Assembly (NCBI GenBank): GCA_033439255.1
Contig: CM065888.1
Span: forward strand, 744,001 to 808,000
Direction of reading: 5' to 3'
Source: Hericium rajendrae
Taxonomy: Eukaryota > Basidiomycota > Agaricomycetes > Russulales > Hericiaceae
Length of the DNA: 64,000 nucleotides
Numbering within the stretch: position 1 is the first letter of the stretch; each line of letters opens with the position of its first letter. Positions 23,685 to 34,452 of this stretch are shown one piece after another. A program made the position numbers and the translations under genes. Under the pieces are notes generated by a model. It ran no database searches. It saw only the letters and a list, made by a program, of their open reading frames with translations, and had not been told where the DNA came from.

Positions 23685-24850
23685 GCCCTTCGCACCCCAA
23701 TTCCCCATCTCTTTGATATTCGTTCAATTACATGACGCGAGTCTATACCCTCATATTTAGTTTCTGGTCGGTGTCTCCGCGTCGCTTCTTGTTTAAGTAT
23801 TCTTTTGTGGTCTGTTGAGCCGGCCACGACGGTCCTGCGGATCCGTTTGCTGTACGTCGTATATACCCGTGCCGCCTGTATCTCTGGTTGGCACTGTGGT
23901 GCCGTGCAACCGAATTTTTGTGTGCTCTTTACTACATATGTGTGCCGTACATTTCTGCGGAACAAATGGCGGCAATGGCTGTCCTGAAAGCACATCCTGT
24001 ATAAGGTCACGACTACAGTTGCGGACAGTCAAAGCCATCCAATTTGACAGCGGCAGAACGCGACTTTTTTGGAGGAAACTGAGTCCAGGATCAGACTCAG
24101 AATGCTTGAAAACGTCTAAAAACACACCTCCGGAGTTTTTCCCACGACAATTTGGGTTGGCCAAAATTTTTGGCCCTTTGACCGACGTTATATACCCCTT
24201 TCGGAGCTCTGGGAGAGGATTTTCACAGAGCATCTGACCCACCTTGAGTCCCCGAGCTCGCGCGCATTCGTTATCTGCTATATTTCGATGTTTGCGACGA
24301 CGAACAAACACTCTCGCCAGTTGCCGTAGGCGCCGATGCTCACGAGACCCCGAAGCGCTGGCGAAGCGCCGGTAGGCGCCGGTGTAAGTCGGCCTCGTTC
24401 CTCTTTCAGGTGGACTTGTGGACGAAATTTCAATGATGGAACCATGATCTGCTCGTCAAAAGGAGCATTTTGGTATTTCTTTTGTATTTTTAGCGATTTG
24501 TTTAGCGCTGGCCAAAAATTTTGGGGGTCAAAACACTAAATCCCGATTTTTGGGAGAACGGCTCGTCAGATTTGGGTCAAAGTTGGTGAGCAGCCTTCTC
24601 TCATCGAAAGCTTTCGATTCCGATGGGTTTCGGAGGCTAGAAAATCCAGTCCCCAAACTGGATGGCTTTGACTGTCCGCAACTGTACAATTGCAATCGTA
24701 GTGATTACAAATGGACTGTAATGAGGTTAGACGCGCTTGTAGACTTTGTTTAGGGCAGGTCTGCAGACTCTACCAACCGAGAGCGCTACTAGTGACGGCA
24801 TCGTACTCAGCACGGCACCACCCCGTCGACATCACTGACGACGAGCTGGG
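23685..24850. other. Non-coding region holding a MITE-like element
   Basis: About 1.2 kb without a gene; the central part is the inverted-repeat element at 24014-24686. The rest shows no recognisable feature. Confidence 0.5.
24014..24686. mobile_element. MITE-like / foldback element with 33-bp inverted repeats
   Basis: The arm at 24014-24046 (tacagttgcggacagtcaaa at its start) is the reverse complement of 24654-24686 with one visible mismatch over 33 bp. Inside, ggccaaaatttttggcc at 24159-24175 and its near-copy at 24510-24524 form a second inverted pair. Weaker inverted similarity continues outside the arms (ggtcac against gtgatt), so the element may be somewhat longer. No transposase frame is present; this would be a non-autonomous DNA element. 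Target-site duplications were not identified with confidence. Confidence 0.6.
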
Positions 24851-26357
24851 ATGTCTCTGCTCTCTATAGTCACCTTCCCCCTACACCTCCTCGCCAGTCT
24901 CCTCCGCCTCATCTTCAATGGCCTGCGCCTGCCCTTCCCGACGTTCCCCGGCATCCGGCTCACGCTCCTGAACATCTACGCGCGCTTCGCCCCGCGCCCG
25001 ACGGCGCCCTCCGACCCATACACCGTCGCGGACCGCTGGGTGCGCGCGCTCGAGGACGAGACCGGCGCGCACTGCCTCAGCCGCGCGCGGTCGCTGGCCG
25101 CGGCAGGGCCGTCGACCGTGCGGCACCGGTACGGGACGATCGGCGGGCGCGTGCTCCCGGACTTTGTGCTCGGGAGTTACGAGGACGCGCTGCGGGTGTG
25201 CCAAAGCGAGGCGCGCATCGGGTGCATCGTGCTCGTGAGCGACGAGCACGACGACGTCGCCGAGTTCAAGCGGTGCGTGCCGTCTGCGCGTGCCTTCCAT
25301 GCCTGCTGACACTGAGCCCGGCGCAGGCAAACTCTGACGGACACGGCTTTCGTGGAGCTGCTGTCCAACAACAACTTCGTCGTCTGGGGCGGCGACGTCC
25401 GGGACTACGAAGCATGGAGCGGTACGCTTCCCAACACTCCACTAACCCTTCATCCCTCATCCATAACCCCCAGCCGCGCAAAAGCTCCAAGCAACCACCT
25501 ACCCCTTCGTCGCCTTCGTCGCCCTCCAGCCGCAGCGCAACACCGCCTTCTCCAGCGCGACCCCGCGCACGCCCGGCGCCGCGAGCCTCACGGTCCTCTC
25601 GCGGCACCAGGGCCGCGCGCCGACCGCGCCCGCCGCGCTCACGGAGCACGTCACGGCGCAGCTGCTCCCGCGCGTCGAGCCGTTCCTCGCGCGCGTCCGC
25701 GCCGCGGCGCAAGAGCGCGCGCTCGAGCGCAGCCTGCGCGCGGAGCAGGACCGCGCGTTCGCGGAGGCGGCCGCGCGCGACCGCGAGAAGATCGAGATGC
25801 GCGTGCTCGAAGATAAACGCGCGCAGGCGGCCGCGCGGGAGGCGGCGGAGGCGCTCGCAAGGGCGGAGCGCGAGGCGGCGGGGAGGGCGGAGAGTAAGGC
25901 GCGGTGGCGGGCGCGGGCGCGGGCGGGGCTTGTGCCGCCTGAGGCTGCTGGCGGGGATGCGCTGCGGATTGGGGTGCGGTTGCCGGATGGGCAGCGCGTG
26001 ATTCGTGCGTTTGCACGGGCGGATACGGTTGGGGCGTTGTATTGCGTTGTGGACACGGCGCTGGTCCCGGTCGATCCGCTCGCGGAGGCGGAGGACGAGG
26101 TTCAGGAAGCGGAGGTTGGGCTGCAGGAGCTGATTGCGGGGTCGGGGCAGGAGGCTGATCGGTGGTGGGGGTTCAAGCTGTTCTTAGCCTATCCTCGGCG
26201 CGAGATCAAGTGGGACGCGGATGTTCAGCTGGGGAGCATTGATGGACTGGAGCGGGGCGGTCAGGTTGTGGTGGAGAAGGTGAATGGGGAGCATGCTGCT
26301 GCTGCTGCTACTGCAGGCGGAGATCCCGACGGTTACGATACCGAGGAGAGCGAGTGA
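24851..26357 (+). CDS. UBX-domain protein of the FAF2/UBXD8 (yeast Ubx2/Ubx3-like) type
   Basis: ER or lipid-droplet adaptor that recruits the Cdc48/p97 ATPase to ubiquitinated clients. Exons 24851-25272, 25327-25421 and 25474-26357 give 466 residues. A hydrophobic N-terminal hairpin (LLSIVTFPLHLLASLLRLIF) fits membrane insertion. A thioredoxin-like UAS domain follows (GCIVLVSDEHDDVAEFK, FVVWGGDVRDYEAW, YPFVAFVALQPQ). A long Ala/Arg/Glu coiled coil (about residues 225-315) leads to a C-terminal UBX domain (IGVRLPDGQRVIRAF, WGFKLFLAYPRREI). The usual FPR-type loop is not evident; AYPRRE is the nearest match. The coiled coil is extremely G+C-rich, which produces long false frames on the other strand. 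No UBA domain is seen at the N terminus. Confidence 0.85.
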
Positions 26358-26575
26358 TTATTTTAGATGGACGTTATTGAGCTTACCTTTGCCTGTCGAA
26401 TCATTCGTGATTTTACCCTCCAACCCACACGGCACGCACGCGCCTGATCAGGGTGGATAAATTTGATCATGAAAACAAAAGGAAAACCCAGGACGGTAAT
26501 GGTGGATAGGTATACACGAGTATGTTATGGATATATCCTCGAAATAACAACACAGAAAGCACGATCGATCGACGT

Positions 26576-27257
26576 CTACTGGCTGAGAATAGTGCGGACG
26601 AACGACTCGTAGTTGACATTCCCATCCCTGCGCGGATCACTGAGCATTGCACACGACAAAGAGAGAAGAGTACGTACGGGCCGACCTGAACGCCCTTCAG
26701 GAGCTCGTCCACCTCCTCGTCGGTCATCTTCTCGCCCAGCTGCGTGAGGACATAGCGCAGCTCGCCCGCGCCGATGTAGCCGTTGCCCTCCTTGTCGAAC
26801 ACCTGGAACCCGCGGATGAACTCCTCTGCTATCGCTCAGCACAGCGCGATGGACGATGATCACGAGACGCACCGGGTGTTCCTGCGGGCTTGAAGCCGTC
26901 CGGGCGGTTCAGGATCGCCAGAAAGCTCTTGTAATCGACTGCGCCATTCAATGCTTAGGATGGCGCGTGCAGATGAAAGGCGGAGAACGCACTGTCGCGC
27001 GGGGCCGCCGCTACGAGATCTGCGACTTCGGCTTGCGTGGGGTTTTGGCCGAGCGCACGGAGAAGGTCGCCTAGGACCTCGCGGGGGACGGCACCGGTGC
27101 CCTTCTTGTCGAAAAGCGCGAAGGCTTCCTTGTACTCTGGAATGGGTGCTTAGCATCAATACGTATGGCTGCAAGGGGGTGTAGTACCAGCGTTGTCGCT
27201 CTGCATGAGTATTGGGTCAGATTTGGTGGTAGAAAGACGAGAAGAAGGACTGACCAT
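26576..27257 (-). CDS. CDC4: Essential myosin light chain Cdc4 / Mlc1
   Basis: EF-hand light chain that binds IQ motifs of type II and V myosins and is needed for the cytokinetic ring. Six exons: 27255-27257 (the ATG alone), 27188-27200, 26993-27136, 26873-26938, 26678-26825 and 26576-26627, giving 141 residues, exactly the length of S. pombe Cdc4. Matching segments: [105 protein letters not shown]. The symbol follows the fission-yeast light chain, not the budding-yeast F-box protein. The initiator codon directly abuts a GTCAGT intron donor. Confidence 0.93.
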
Positions 27258-27555
27258 AGTGTTGATTGTAGAGAAGGATCTAAAAGGTGAAATCACAGAC
27301 CGTGATAGAGGCAATGGAGGTTCTGGCAGAACTTGGGAGGAGGAAAGCAGAACGAACAGAGCAACGCCGAAACTGGAAATTATAGCAGCCGCACGTGATC
27401 GAAACGCGTTTTTCTATTCTCTCTGTCCTTTCTGAGTTTCCCTGAAAATCGCGGCGTGTCGGAAAACAGAAAAATCTGGAGAAGGTGTTCACCCGAGCTT
27501 TGATATATAGTGGTACAGGAAAACTACAAGTCTCTTCCAGCCATCGACTGGTTTA

Positions 27556-28663
27556 CTAGATGTACATGCTCCCTTCCCCGACGTCCCCAGACCGGTTGTT
27601 GCTCAGATGCTCTTGGCTCTTCACTTTCGAAAGCTTCCACTCAGTCGTAGACTTCTCGCCGACGAGGGATAGTGCACTGTGATGCAGCTCTTGCATCACA
27701 TTGCTCCCCCAGCTCGCGTCTTCATCGTACATAGAAGACATATTCGGCTTTGTGAGCTCGGACGGTCGAAGATTCGCGATGCGGGGTGATGGAAGGAGCA
27801 GAAGCGTGGCTTGGACGAGAGGAGAGGATGGTGGTGCTGAGGTGTTCATGCTCACGTAGATGAGAGACATGAATGATGCTGAAGTGGACTGAATGAGATT
27901 GGGTGGGGAGAACGGCTTGTATTTAGGCGACTTTTACAGTTGAGCATAATGCACACGGCGTCAGAATGAGCGTCAAAGAAACAATTGCCGACTACTTACA
28001 GGGGAGGTTTTGCCGGTCGTGCGAAGATACCGCACTGGCGCCTCGTGAAATGGTACTTGGCTATCCGTGATGTATGTAGGGTAAGGATATGTGTCGAGAA
28101 GAACAATGCTATGATTGCATCCACAAATCAACTTGGGAGGTTTAGAAACAAGGACAAAACATACTTGGACGGTTTGAAGAAGTCGATAACCGTCTGTGCA
28201 TACGAATGCATCGCCCAGACAGGCAGACTGGTCGTCACCTCTGATACCAGCACTGTCGTGTTCAACCACGACGGTTTGAAAACCAGTCCGACCTTCAGAC
28301 ACACATGAGTATATCTCCGAAATACTAGAGAGCAGACGGACCTGGTGCTCATTTACATATACTGCACCTTGCTGCTCTCCGAGATCGGCGCCTCTCGCCC
28401 ATATTTTCCCTGCGTCTCCAGAAGCAACAAGCAGACTCTCGCCCAGCTTGGATGATTCAGTTGGCCCTTTAATCTGGACGTTGAGGCTCTTCAACGCGGA
28501 AGACGCGGCTCGGGAAGGAAGAGGGTTGAACTCGTCCTCTTCATCGTCCGACTCGATAGCGTATCTGGGAGCTGAGGTTTCTCGGAGAGGGTCGATATCC
28601 TGCGGTATTGACAGTTACTTTGAGTTTGGATCTCTCTGGATGGAACGCAGCAATCCTTACCAT
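27556..28663 (-). CDS. Conserved fungal protein, candidate proteasome assembly chaperone 1 (PAC1/Pba1-like)
   Basis: Exons 28661-28663 (ATG only), 28342-28599, 28165-28292, 28108-28000 and 27556-27930 give 290 residues. After MDIDPLRETSAPRYAIESDD comes an acidic EEDEFNPLP, then LLVASGDAGKIWARGADLGE, VGLVFKPSWLNTTVLVSE, SLPVWAMHSYAQTVIDFF and VLLDTYPYPTYIT. Order of secondary-structure-like segments and total length (human PAC1 is 288) suggest a proteasome assembly chaperone, but I recognise this only loosely; a plain conserved hypothetical protein is equally safe. It is head to head with the CSC1 gene, with 139 bp between starts, so they probably share a promoter. Confidence 0.7.
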
Positions 28664-28802
28664 GTTTGAGAAGACGGTCGAGTCTGCTAAATCGCAAAGT
28701 TGTGAGCTCCTGAGACGCGTACAACTGATACACAAATAGAAAGCACATCTATCTCTCTTCTCCAATCAGTTCGACGGGCTTGATATCGAGAAAAGAGTGG
28801 AA

Positions 28803-31800
28803 ATGCCTCGAGCAGAGGACGCGTACCGCGTCCATGACGCAACGGGAGGCGCGGCCCGGAGCAGCCGCCACCACGACGTCTCGCCGTTCCGTTCGTCGAA
28901 TTCAGCCGTCGCTCATCCCGCCGCCGCCACCAACGACCGTCTTCCCGCTGTAGATGTGGTTGAACGTATTCACAAATGGAAGTTGGGACGAGCCGGATGG
29001 CCTACCGCCAGGCTCACCCCCGACCAGTGCGTTGCGTTGTTCAACATCCGGATGATCATTGACCTCTCTATGTTTCAGTGAAGTTCGAAGGCCCGTGGTT
29101 TACGACGCAGGCAACGTTGTCGACGGTGATCGGATTGACATCTTTTCTCCTGTTCTGCTATTGTCGGAACAGATGGCCTATCTTCTTCGCTCCCCGGACG
29201 ATGCTCAAAGGTGAGCTCTGTGTTGTATGCGGACGAGATGAATGCTTACGACACAGTGCAGGCTTTTCACCATCGGAGGCCCATGCGCATCAGGCGTTCT
29301 TTGGCTGGATTCTGCCAACCATCAGGACGTCTGAATATGCCGTGCTGCAGATCGTTGGACTCGACGCCGCTGTGGTTCGTGCATTCCGCTAGCCACCAGT
29401 TTGTATGCTTACGTTCTGTTTAGCTGCTCAATTTCTTCAAGATGTCCTTTTATCTCTTCTCCGTGTGCTCGGTATTCGCTGCAACTATCCTCATGCCGAT
29501 CAACCTCAAGGTAAGTGACATTTGGTTCCTCCATCTGCGCATCTCTAACAGAAGGCGAATGAAAGAACAACATCGGTATCGGCGACGAAACGGGCGAAGA
29601 CGACGACTGGAAACACCTCGATCCCGGCGCGATCCCCCCGAAAGAGCGCGACTGGCTCGACCTCATCTCCGACGCCAACTCCTACCTCTCCCTCCACCTC
29701 CTCTTCACCTACCTCTTCACCCTCCTCGCCCTCCGCTTCATCTACAAGAACTACAAGCGCTTCGTCCGCGTCCGCCAGCTCTTCTCGCTCGAGCTCGTCC
29801 ACTCCATCGCCGCCCGCACCGTCATGGTCTCCGAGCTCCCCCCGCAGCTGCGCAGCGAGCGCACGCTCGCCGAGCACTTCGAGGGCATGAACCTGAGTGT
29901 GGAGAGCGTGAGCGTGTGCCGCGAGGTCGGCGGCATGAAGGACCTCCTCGACCGGCGCACCAAGGCCCTGCTGGACCTCGAAAACGCGTGGGTCCAATAC
30001 GTCGGCAACCCGAGCACGGTAGAGTCCTATGATCCGTCTGACCATGCCATGTTCGGGGAGGGCGATGCCTCCCTTTCGGAATCGCAGCCCAGCCGCGTCG
30101 TCGTGCCCCATCGCAAGCGGCCGACGCTCCGTCCGGGGTGGTTTAGAGGTAAAGTGGACGCGCTGGAGTATCTTGAGAGGAAGTTCCAGGAGGCGGACGA
30201 GCTCGTGAAGCGCCGGCGCGCGGCAGGCAAGTTTAAGGCCATGGACGTCGCGTTTGTGACGTTTGAGAAGATGTCCAGTGCTGTGAGTGCTTCTTCCGTC
30301 CCTCCCGCCTCTAGATACCCATGGATGAATTCAGCAAATCGCTGCGCAAACGGTGCATGGGCCCGCGCCTTTCCAAGTCGAAACACGTCTCGCGCCAGAG
30401 CCGCGCGATATTGTCTGGCAGAACATGACATACTCCGTGAACCAGCTTCGCGCACGTGAATGCCTCGTGCTTATCGCCATCACATTCCTATTTTCCTTCT
30501 GGATATTGCCGACGTCCGCTCTTGCGGGGCTGCTCAGTTACAAGGAGATCAAGAGGACGATTCCGTGGCTGGGCGAGCTTATCGACAGAAACGACAAGAT
30601 ACGCGCATTTGTGCAGAATTCGCTGCCTTCGGTGGCGATTATCACGCTGAACGCAATGCTTCCGTTCCTTCTGGAAGGTACGTGTATTGCCTACTACCCA
30701 CCTCATCCTCGTCTCTGAATATGTTCCCAGCTTTGACGTATGCCGAGGGATGTCGCTCTCGGAGTTGGATCGAGTATTCGCTGTTGAAGAAGTGGGTATC
30801 CTTCGAGCTCACCGGGACACAACTGATCCCCTGTCACACAGATACTTTCTCTTTCTGCTCATCAACGTCGTCTTCATTTTCTTATTCGCTAGCACGTACT
30901 GGCAGCTTGTTAGGGACCTCGCAAACTCTCCTGCAAAGATTCCAGAGAAGCTCGCTCAAGCTTTACAGAGGGGTCGTGCTAGGTATGAGGTCCGTATCAT
31001 TTATCTTGTCCTGAATTAACCATTGTCACAGGCATTTCTTCTTGTCATATGTCATCCTTCAAGGTTTGCCAATGTCACAATACCCGACAGTCATTTGTTA
31101 ACTCGTATGAATTTAGGATTGGGTATCATGCCTCTGCAGCTCCTCAACCTCGGAATTATCATACCTCGGCTCGTCCAGCGGCTATTCGTTACACGGACAC
31201 CGCGAGGTACGAACTACCGTCTGTCAGTCTGCGACTTCACAACTTAGAATCATGCAGATTTCGCCGAACTCAATGCGCCACCAATGATCAACTATGGCGT
31301 TGTGTATCCCCAAGCCATCCTTATCTTCGTCATAACACTGTTGTACAGCATCTCCCAGCCGCTCATTCTGATCTTCGGAGCCATCTATTTCGGCGTCGCA
31401 TATGTTGTCTACAAGTACAAATTACTTTTTGGTATGTCTTTCGTTTCTCCTCGCCGTTTTTCCGCTCTATCTTGATACTCACGATATGCTGGCCAGTATT
31501 CTATAAACCGTACGAGTCCCAAGGCCAGGCGTGGCCTATCACGTTCACGCGGCTCATCTGGGGCGTGGTCATTTTCCTCGTCTTCATGACTGGGAACTTC
31601 ATCCTCAACCGCGGCTTCATCCTATCGACTCTCATCGCGCCGCTCATCGCGGGGACGATCGCGTGGTCGTGGTATATCGACAAGAAATTCAGGCCGCTGA
31701 GCAAGTATGTGAGTCTGAGCTCGGTGTATGAGGTGGAGAGGGGAGAGGAGTCGGAGGATATTATGCGGCTGAGGGCGGGGCATCCTGTAACGTGGTCGCA

Positions 31801-32672
31801 GAGGTAGGAACTTTTTTTGAGAGCCCATCGGGGATGCAGCTTATATGACTTGCATTGACAGCAATCTGAACCGGAGGCGCTATGCGCAGAACGACGATAC
31901 ACTGTACGTTGCTCCAGAGGACGATCGCACCGACTACGTATGTTCTCTCGCCATCCTCCAGTGACTGCGCTCTTATCAACAATGAACAGTCACAACCCCC
32001 GATGTCAAACTGGTTCAATGGCATCCTGAAGTACGTTTCGCTTCCCTCATTTGAGCCAGCCGCTCACTCTTCTTCAGCACCGGCAAACGGCGCTACGGCC
32101 ATCCCGTGCTGACCGGCGTCCTGCCACAGCCCTGGCTCCCGCTCAAAAAGGGCCAAACCCTGGTCAATGCGCGCCCGCAGAAGGCCGGGGCCAAGTCAGA
32201 CCAAGCCGTGGTCCTTACGCTCCGCAAGCGCTACAGCATCGTGCGGCGCGGCGCCCGCCGCGCAGGCGCCGCCATCGGCGACCTGCTCAGCCGCTCACAG
32301 GGGGACCAGGCGCCGCCGGAGCACCCCGCGGAGCTCGCGCAGACTGGGGCGGAGAACCCGTGGCAAGAGGGGCCCTCGCGCCGGGCTGCGAACGGGTCGG
32401 GCGCGCTGAATCACCGGCTGAGCTATGATTTTGGCTCTGGCGTGATTGCGCTGTCGGACGATGAGTATGAGGAAGGGAGTGATTCGGAGGAGTATGGGGA
32501 GGTGAATGGGGTGGAGCAGAGTGCGGCGTCGGAGGCGGCGCCGGAGGGCGGCGTGGAGGGGCAGTCGGTGGGGACGCCGGGAAAGTCGCGGTATACGTAT
32601 TATCATCATCCGGAACGGAGGAGGCAGACTGTTCCTGGAGCATTCCCGAGGGAGGGGAGGGAAGGGTCGTGA
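28803..32672 (+). CDS. CSC1 / OSCA / TMEM63-family calcium-permeable channel (DUF221)
   Basis: Multi-pass plasma-membrane protein of the osmosensitive/mechanosensitive OSCA-TMEM63 family. The proposed start is the ATG of MPRAEDAY; exon 1 then probably splices from about 28968 to 29080, joining VDVVE to LKFEGPWFTTQA. Landmarks in order: first membrane helix TVIGLTSFLLFCYCRNRW; FAPRTMLK; GFSPSEAHAHQAFFGWILPT; LNFFKMSFYLFSVC; the RNA-recognition-like cytosolic loop (RTVMVSELPPQLRSE, VAFVTFEKM); then the DUF221 core (DIVWQNMTYSVNQLRAREC, TLNAMLPFLLE, YFLFLLINVVFIFLFASTYW, GIMPLQLLNLGIIIPRL, AILIFVITLLYSISQPLIL). The hydrophilic C-terminal tail is acidic and ends FPREGREGS. About a dozen introns; not every junction was resolved. 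Confidence 0.88.
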
Positions 32673-32857
32673 GACTTGTATCTTTTTCACTGTTGCCCAC
32701 CCATCTCATTGTTTGGATTTATGCGCTGCGTTTGTTCTGGTCTTCGTGGACGGAGGTGATCTTACCGGACGATACCCTTGCATATCTGCATCCGTTCTTT
32801 GGTTCTTTACATTATAGGCAGGGTTGAATTATATTCGTCTGAACATTATGATCTAAA

Positions 32858-34294
32858 TTATTCGGAGCTCTCTAAGTCCTTGAGGGTATCTTCCAACGCC
32901 TCCATGTCATTCTTCTCCTTCAGCTGATCCACCAGATACCCAAGCCCATCGCCCTCGAGCATGTCATCCCAGGACATGTTGCCCTTGCCTATTCTGTGGT
33001 CAGTCACACGATCCTGGTTGTAGTTGTAAGTCCGGATCTTTTCGCTACGGTCGGCGTTTCGTACGAGATCGCGACGTGCGGCGCGGCGTTCGGCTTGCTC
33101 GCGGATGAGCTTCTGGTCCAGGAGGCGTCCGCGGAGGACTTGGAAAGCGCGACGCTTGTTCTGCGAGACAGTCAGGAATAGACCAGAAACGATATGCACT
33201 TATGCACACCTGGTGCTGGCTTCGTTCATCTTGCATAGAAACGGTGATTCCCGTCGGAACGTGTGTCAGGCGCACCGCCGACTCCGTTTTGTTGACGTGC
33301 TGAGTGCGCGTGAGATGCATTCTCAAGATAATGTCGCAAGGCGCGTACCTGTCCACCAGCACCACGGGCACGCATGACTTCGATCTTCACGTCGTCCATG
33401 TTGAACAGATCGTCTTTTCCGTCGGACGGCGGGTCTTCCATGAGCGGCAGCACGAGGGTGGCCACCGTGCTCGTATGCACGCGCCCGGCGGAGTCCGTCG
33501 CGGGCACCCTCTGCACGCGGTGCACGCCGCTCTCCCATCGCAGCGCGTCGTACGCGCCCGGGCCCTTCACCTCGAGGAGCGCGTCGCGCATGCCGCCCGC
33601 GTCGAGCGGGGTGCTGGCGAGCACGGTCGAGTGCCAGCGCTGTCCGTGCGCGAAGCGCGTGTACATGCGCAGGAGGTCTGCGAGGAAGAGCGAGGACTCG
33701 GAGCCGCCGACGCCGGACTTGAGCTCGAGGAGCGCGGAGAGGTCTGCCGTGGAGGACGGGGGGATGAGGAGGGCGGGGAAGGTGCGCGTGAGGTCGTGGG
33801 TGAGGGAGGCGAGCAGCTCGGTGGCCTCTTCGCGCGCGAGGTCGTGCATGTCCGGGTCATCTAAGAGAGCAAGGGTGGTGTCTAACGTCTACAAGACATT
33901 TTCAGCAGGATTATCGGAGACAAATGATAGTGTGCGAACCTCTTTCGTATGTTGCCATCGAGTCCATGCCTCGAGAAGAGGTTTGGCATTTCTGATCTTG
34001 GGCCCATTGTTGTGTGTCCCGTTCTCTGGCTTCAGTTCGTGTATAAGCCAATACAAAGCGCGGGTGAGAATATGCGCTTACATCTTGTGCTCCAAGCCGA
34101 GCAAGCTCTGCCCTCTTGCGCACCACCTCGAGCAGACGCGCTTGCTCCTGCTGCAAGCGCTCAAATTTCCGAAGTTCTTCGAGTTTACTTGAGTCCTTTT
34201 GACTATAAAACCGCGTACATCGTCGGGCGGAGTATCTGCTGCTAGAAGCTATTGCAGGTGAGTGATAGAGCCATGGGCGAAGGAAGGCAAGCAT
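32858..34294 (-). CDS. MRF1: Mitochondrial peptide chain release factor 1 (class I, GGQ)
   Basis: Terminates mitochondrial translation at UAA and UAG. Exons 34082-34294, 33940-33996, 33349-33888, 33210-33299 and 32858-33160 give 400 residues. An arginine/serine-rich presequence ([20 protein letters not shown]) targets mitochondria. A coiled N-terminal domain with [17 protein letters not shown] comes next, followed by the codon-recognition region ([20 protein letters not shown]) and the catalytic GAGGQ split exactly at an exon end, continuing [17 protein letters not shown]. The C-terminal part ([16 protein letters not shown]) is typical of the family. The gene is head to head with UTP7; starts are 158 bp apart. 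Confidence 0.93.
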
Positions 34295-34452
34295 GGACGT
34301 CGTCGACGACCACGACGAAGAACGCGTTGACCAAAAAAGGCAACTCACAATTTCCTCTCTTCCAAGTTCCTCGTCCAAAATTTGGCTTCACCAAGCCTTG
34401 TTTACCGTCTTCACTGCTGCTCGCTAACATATCGTAGGTGCAGTTGACGACA

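Noticed and set aside
24881-26056. Long arginine- and alanine-rich open frames on the minus strand opposite the UBX gene
   Set aside because: They are shadows of a very G+C-rich coiled-coil exon; the plus strand has domain matches and in-frame splicing, the minus strand has neither.
29442-30111. Overlapping open frames on both strands inside the CSC1 gene
   Set aside because: Only one frame carries the conserved CSC1 loop; the others are low-complexity shadows.
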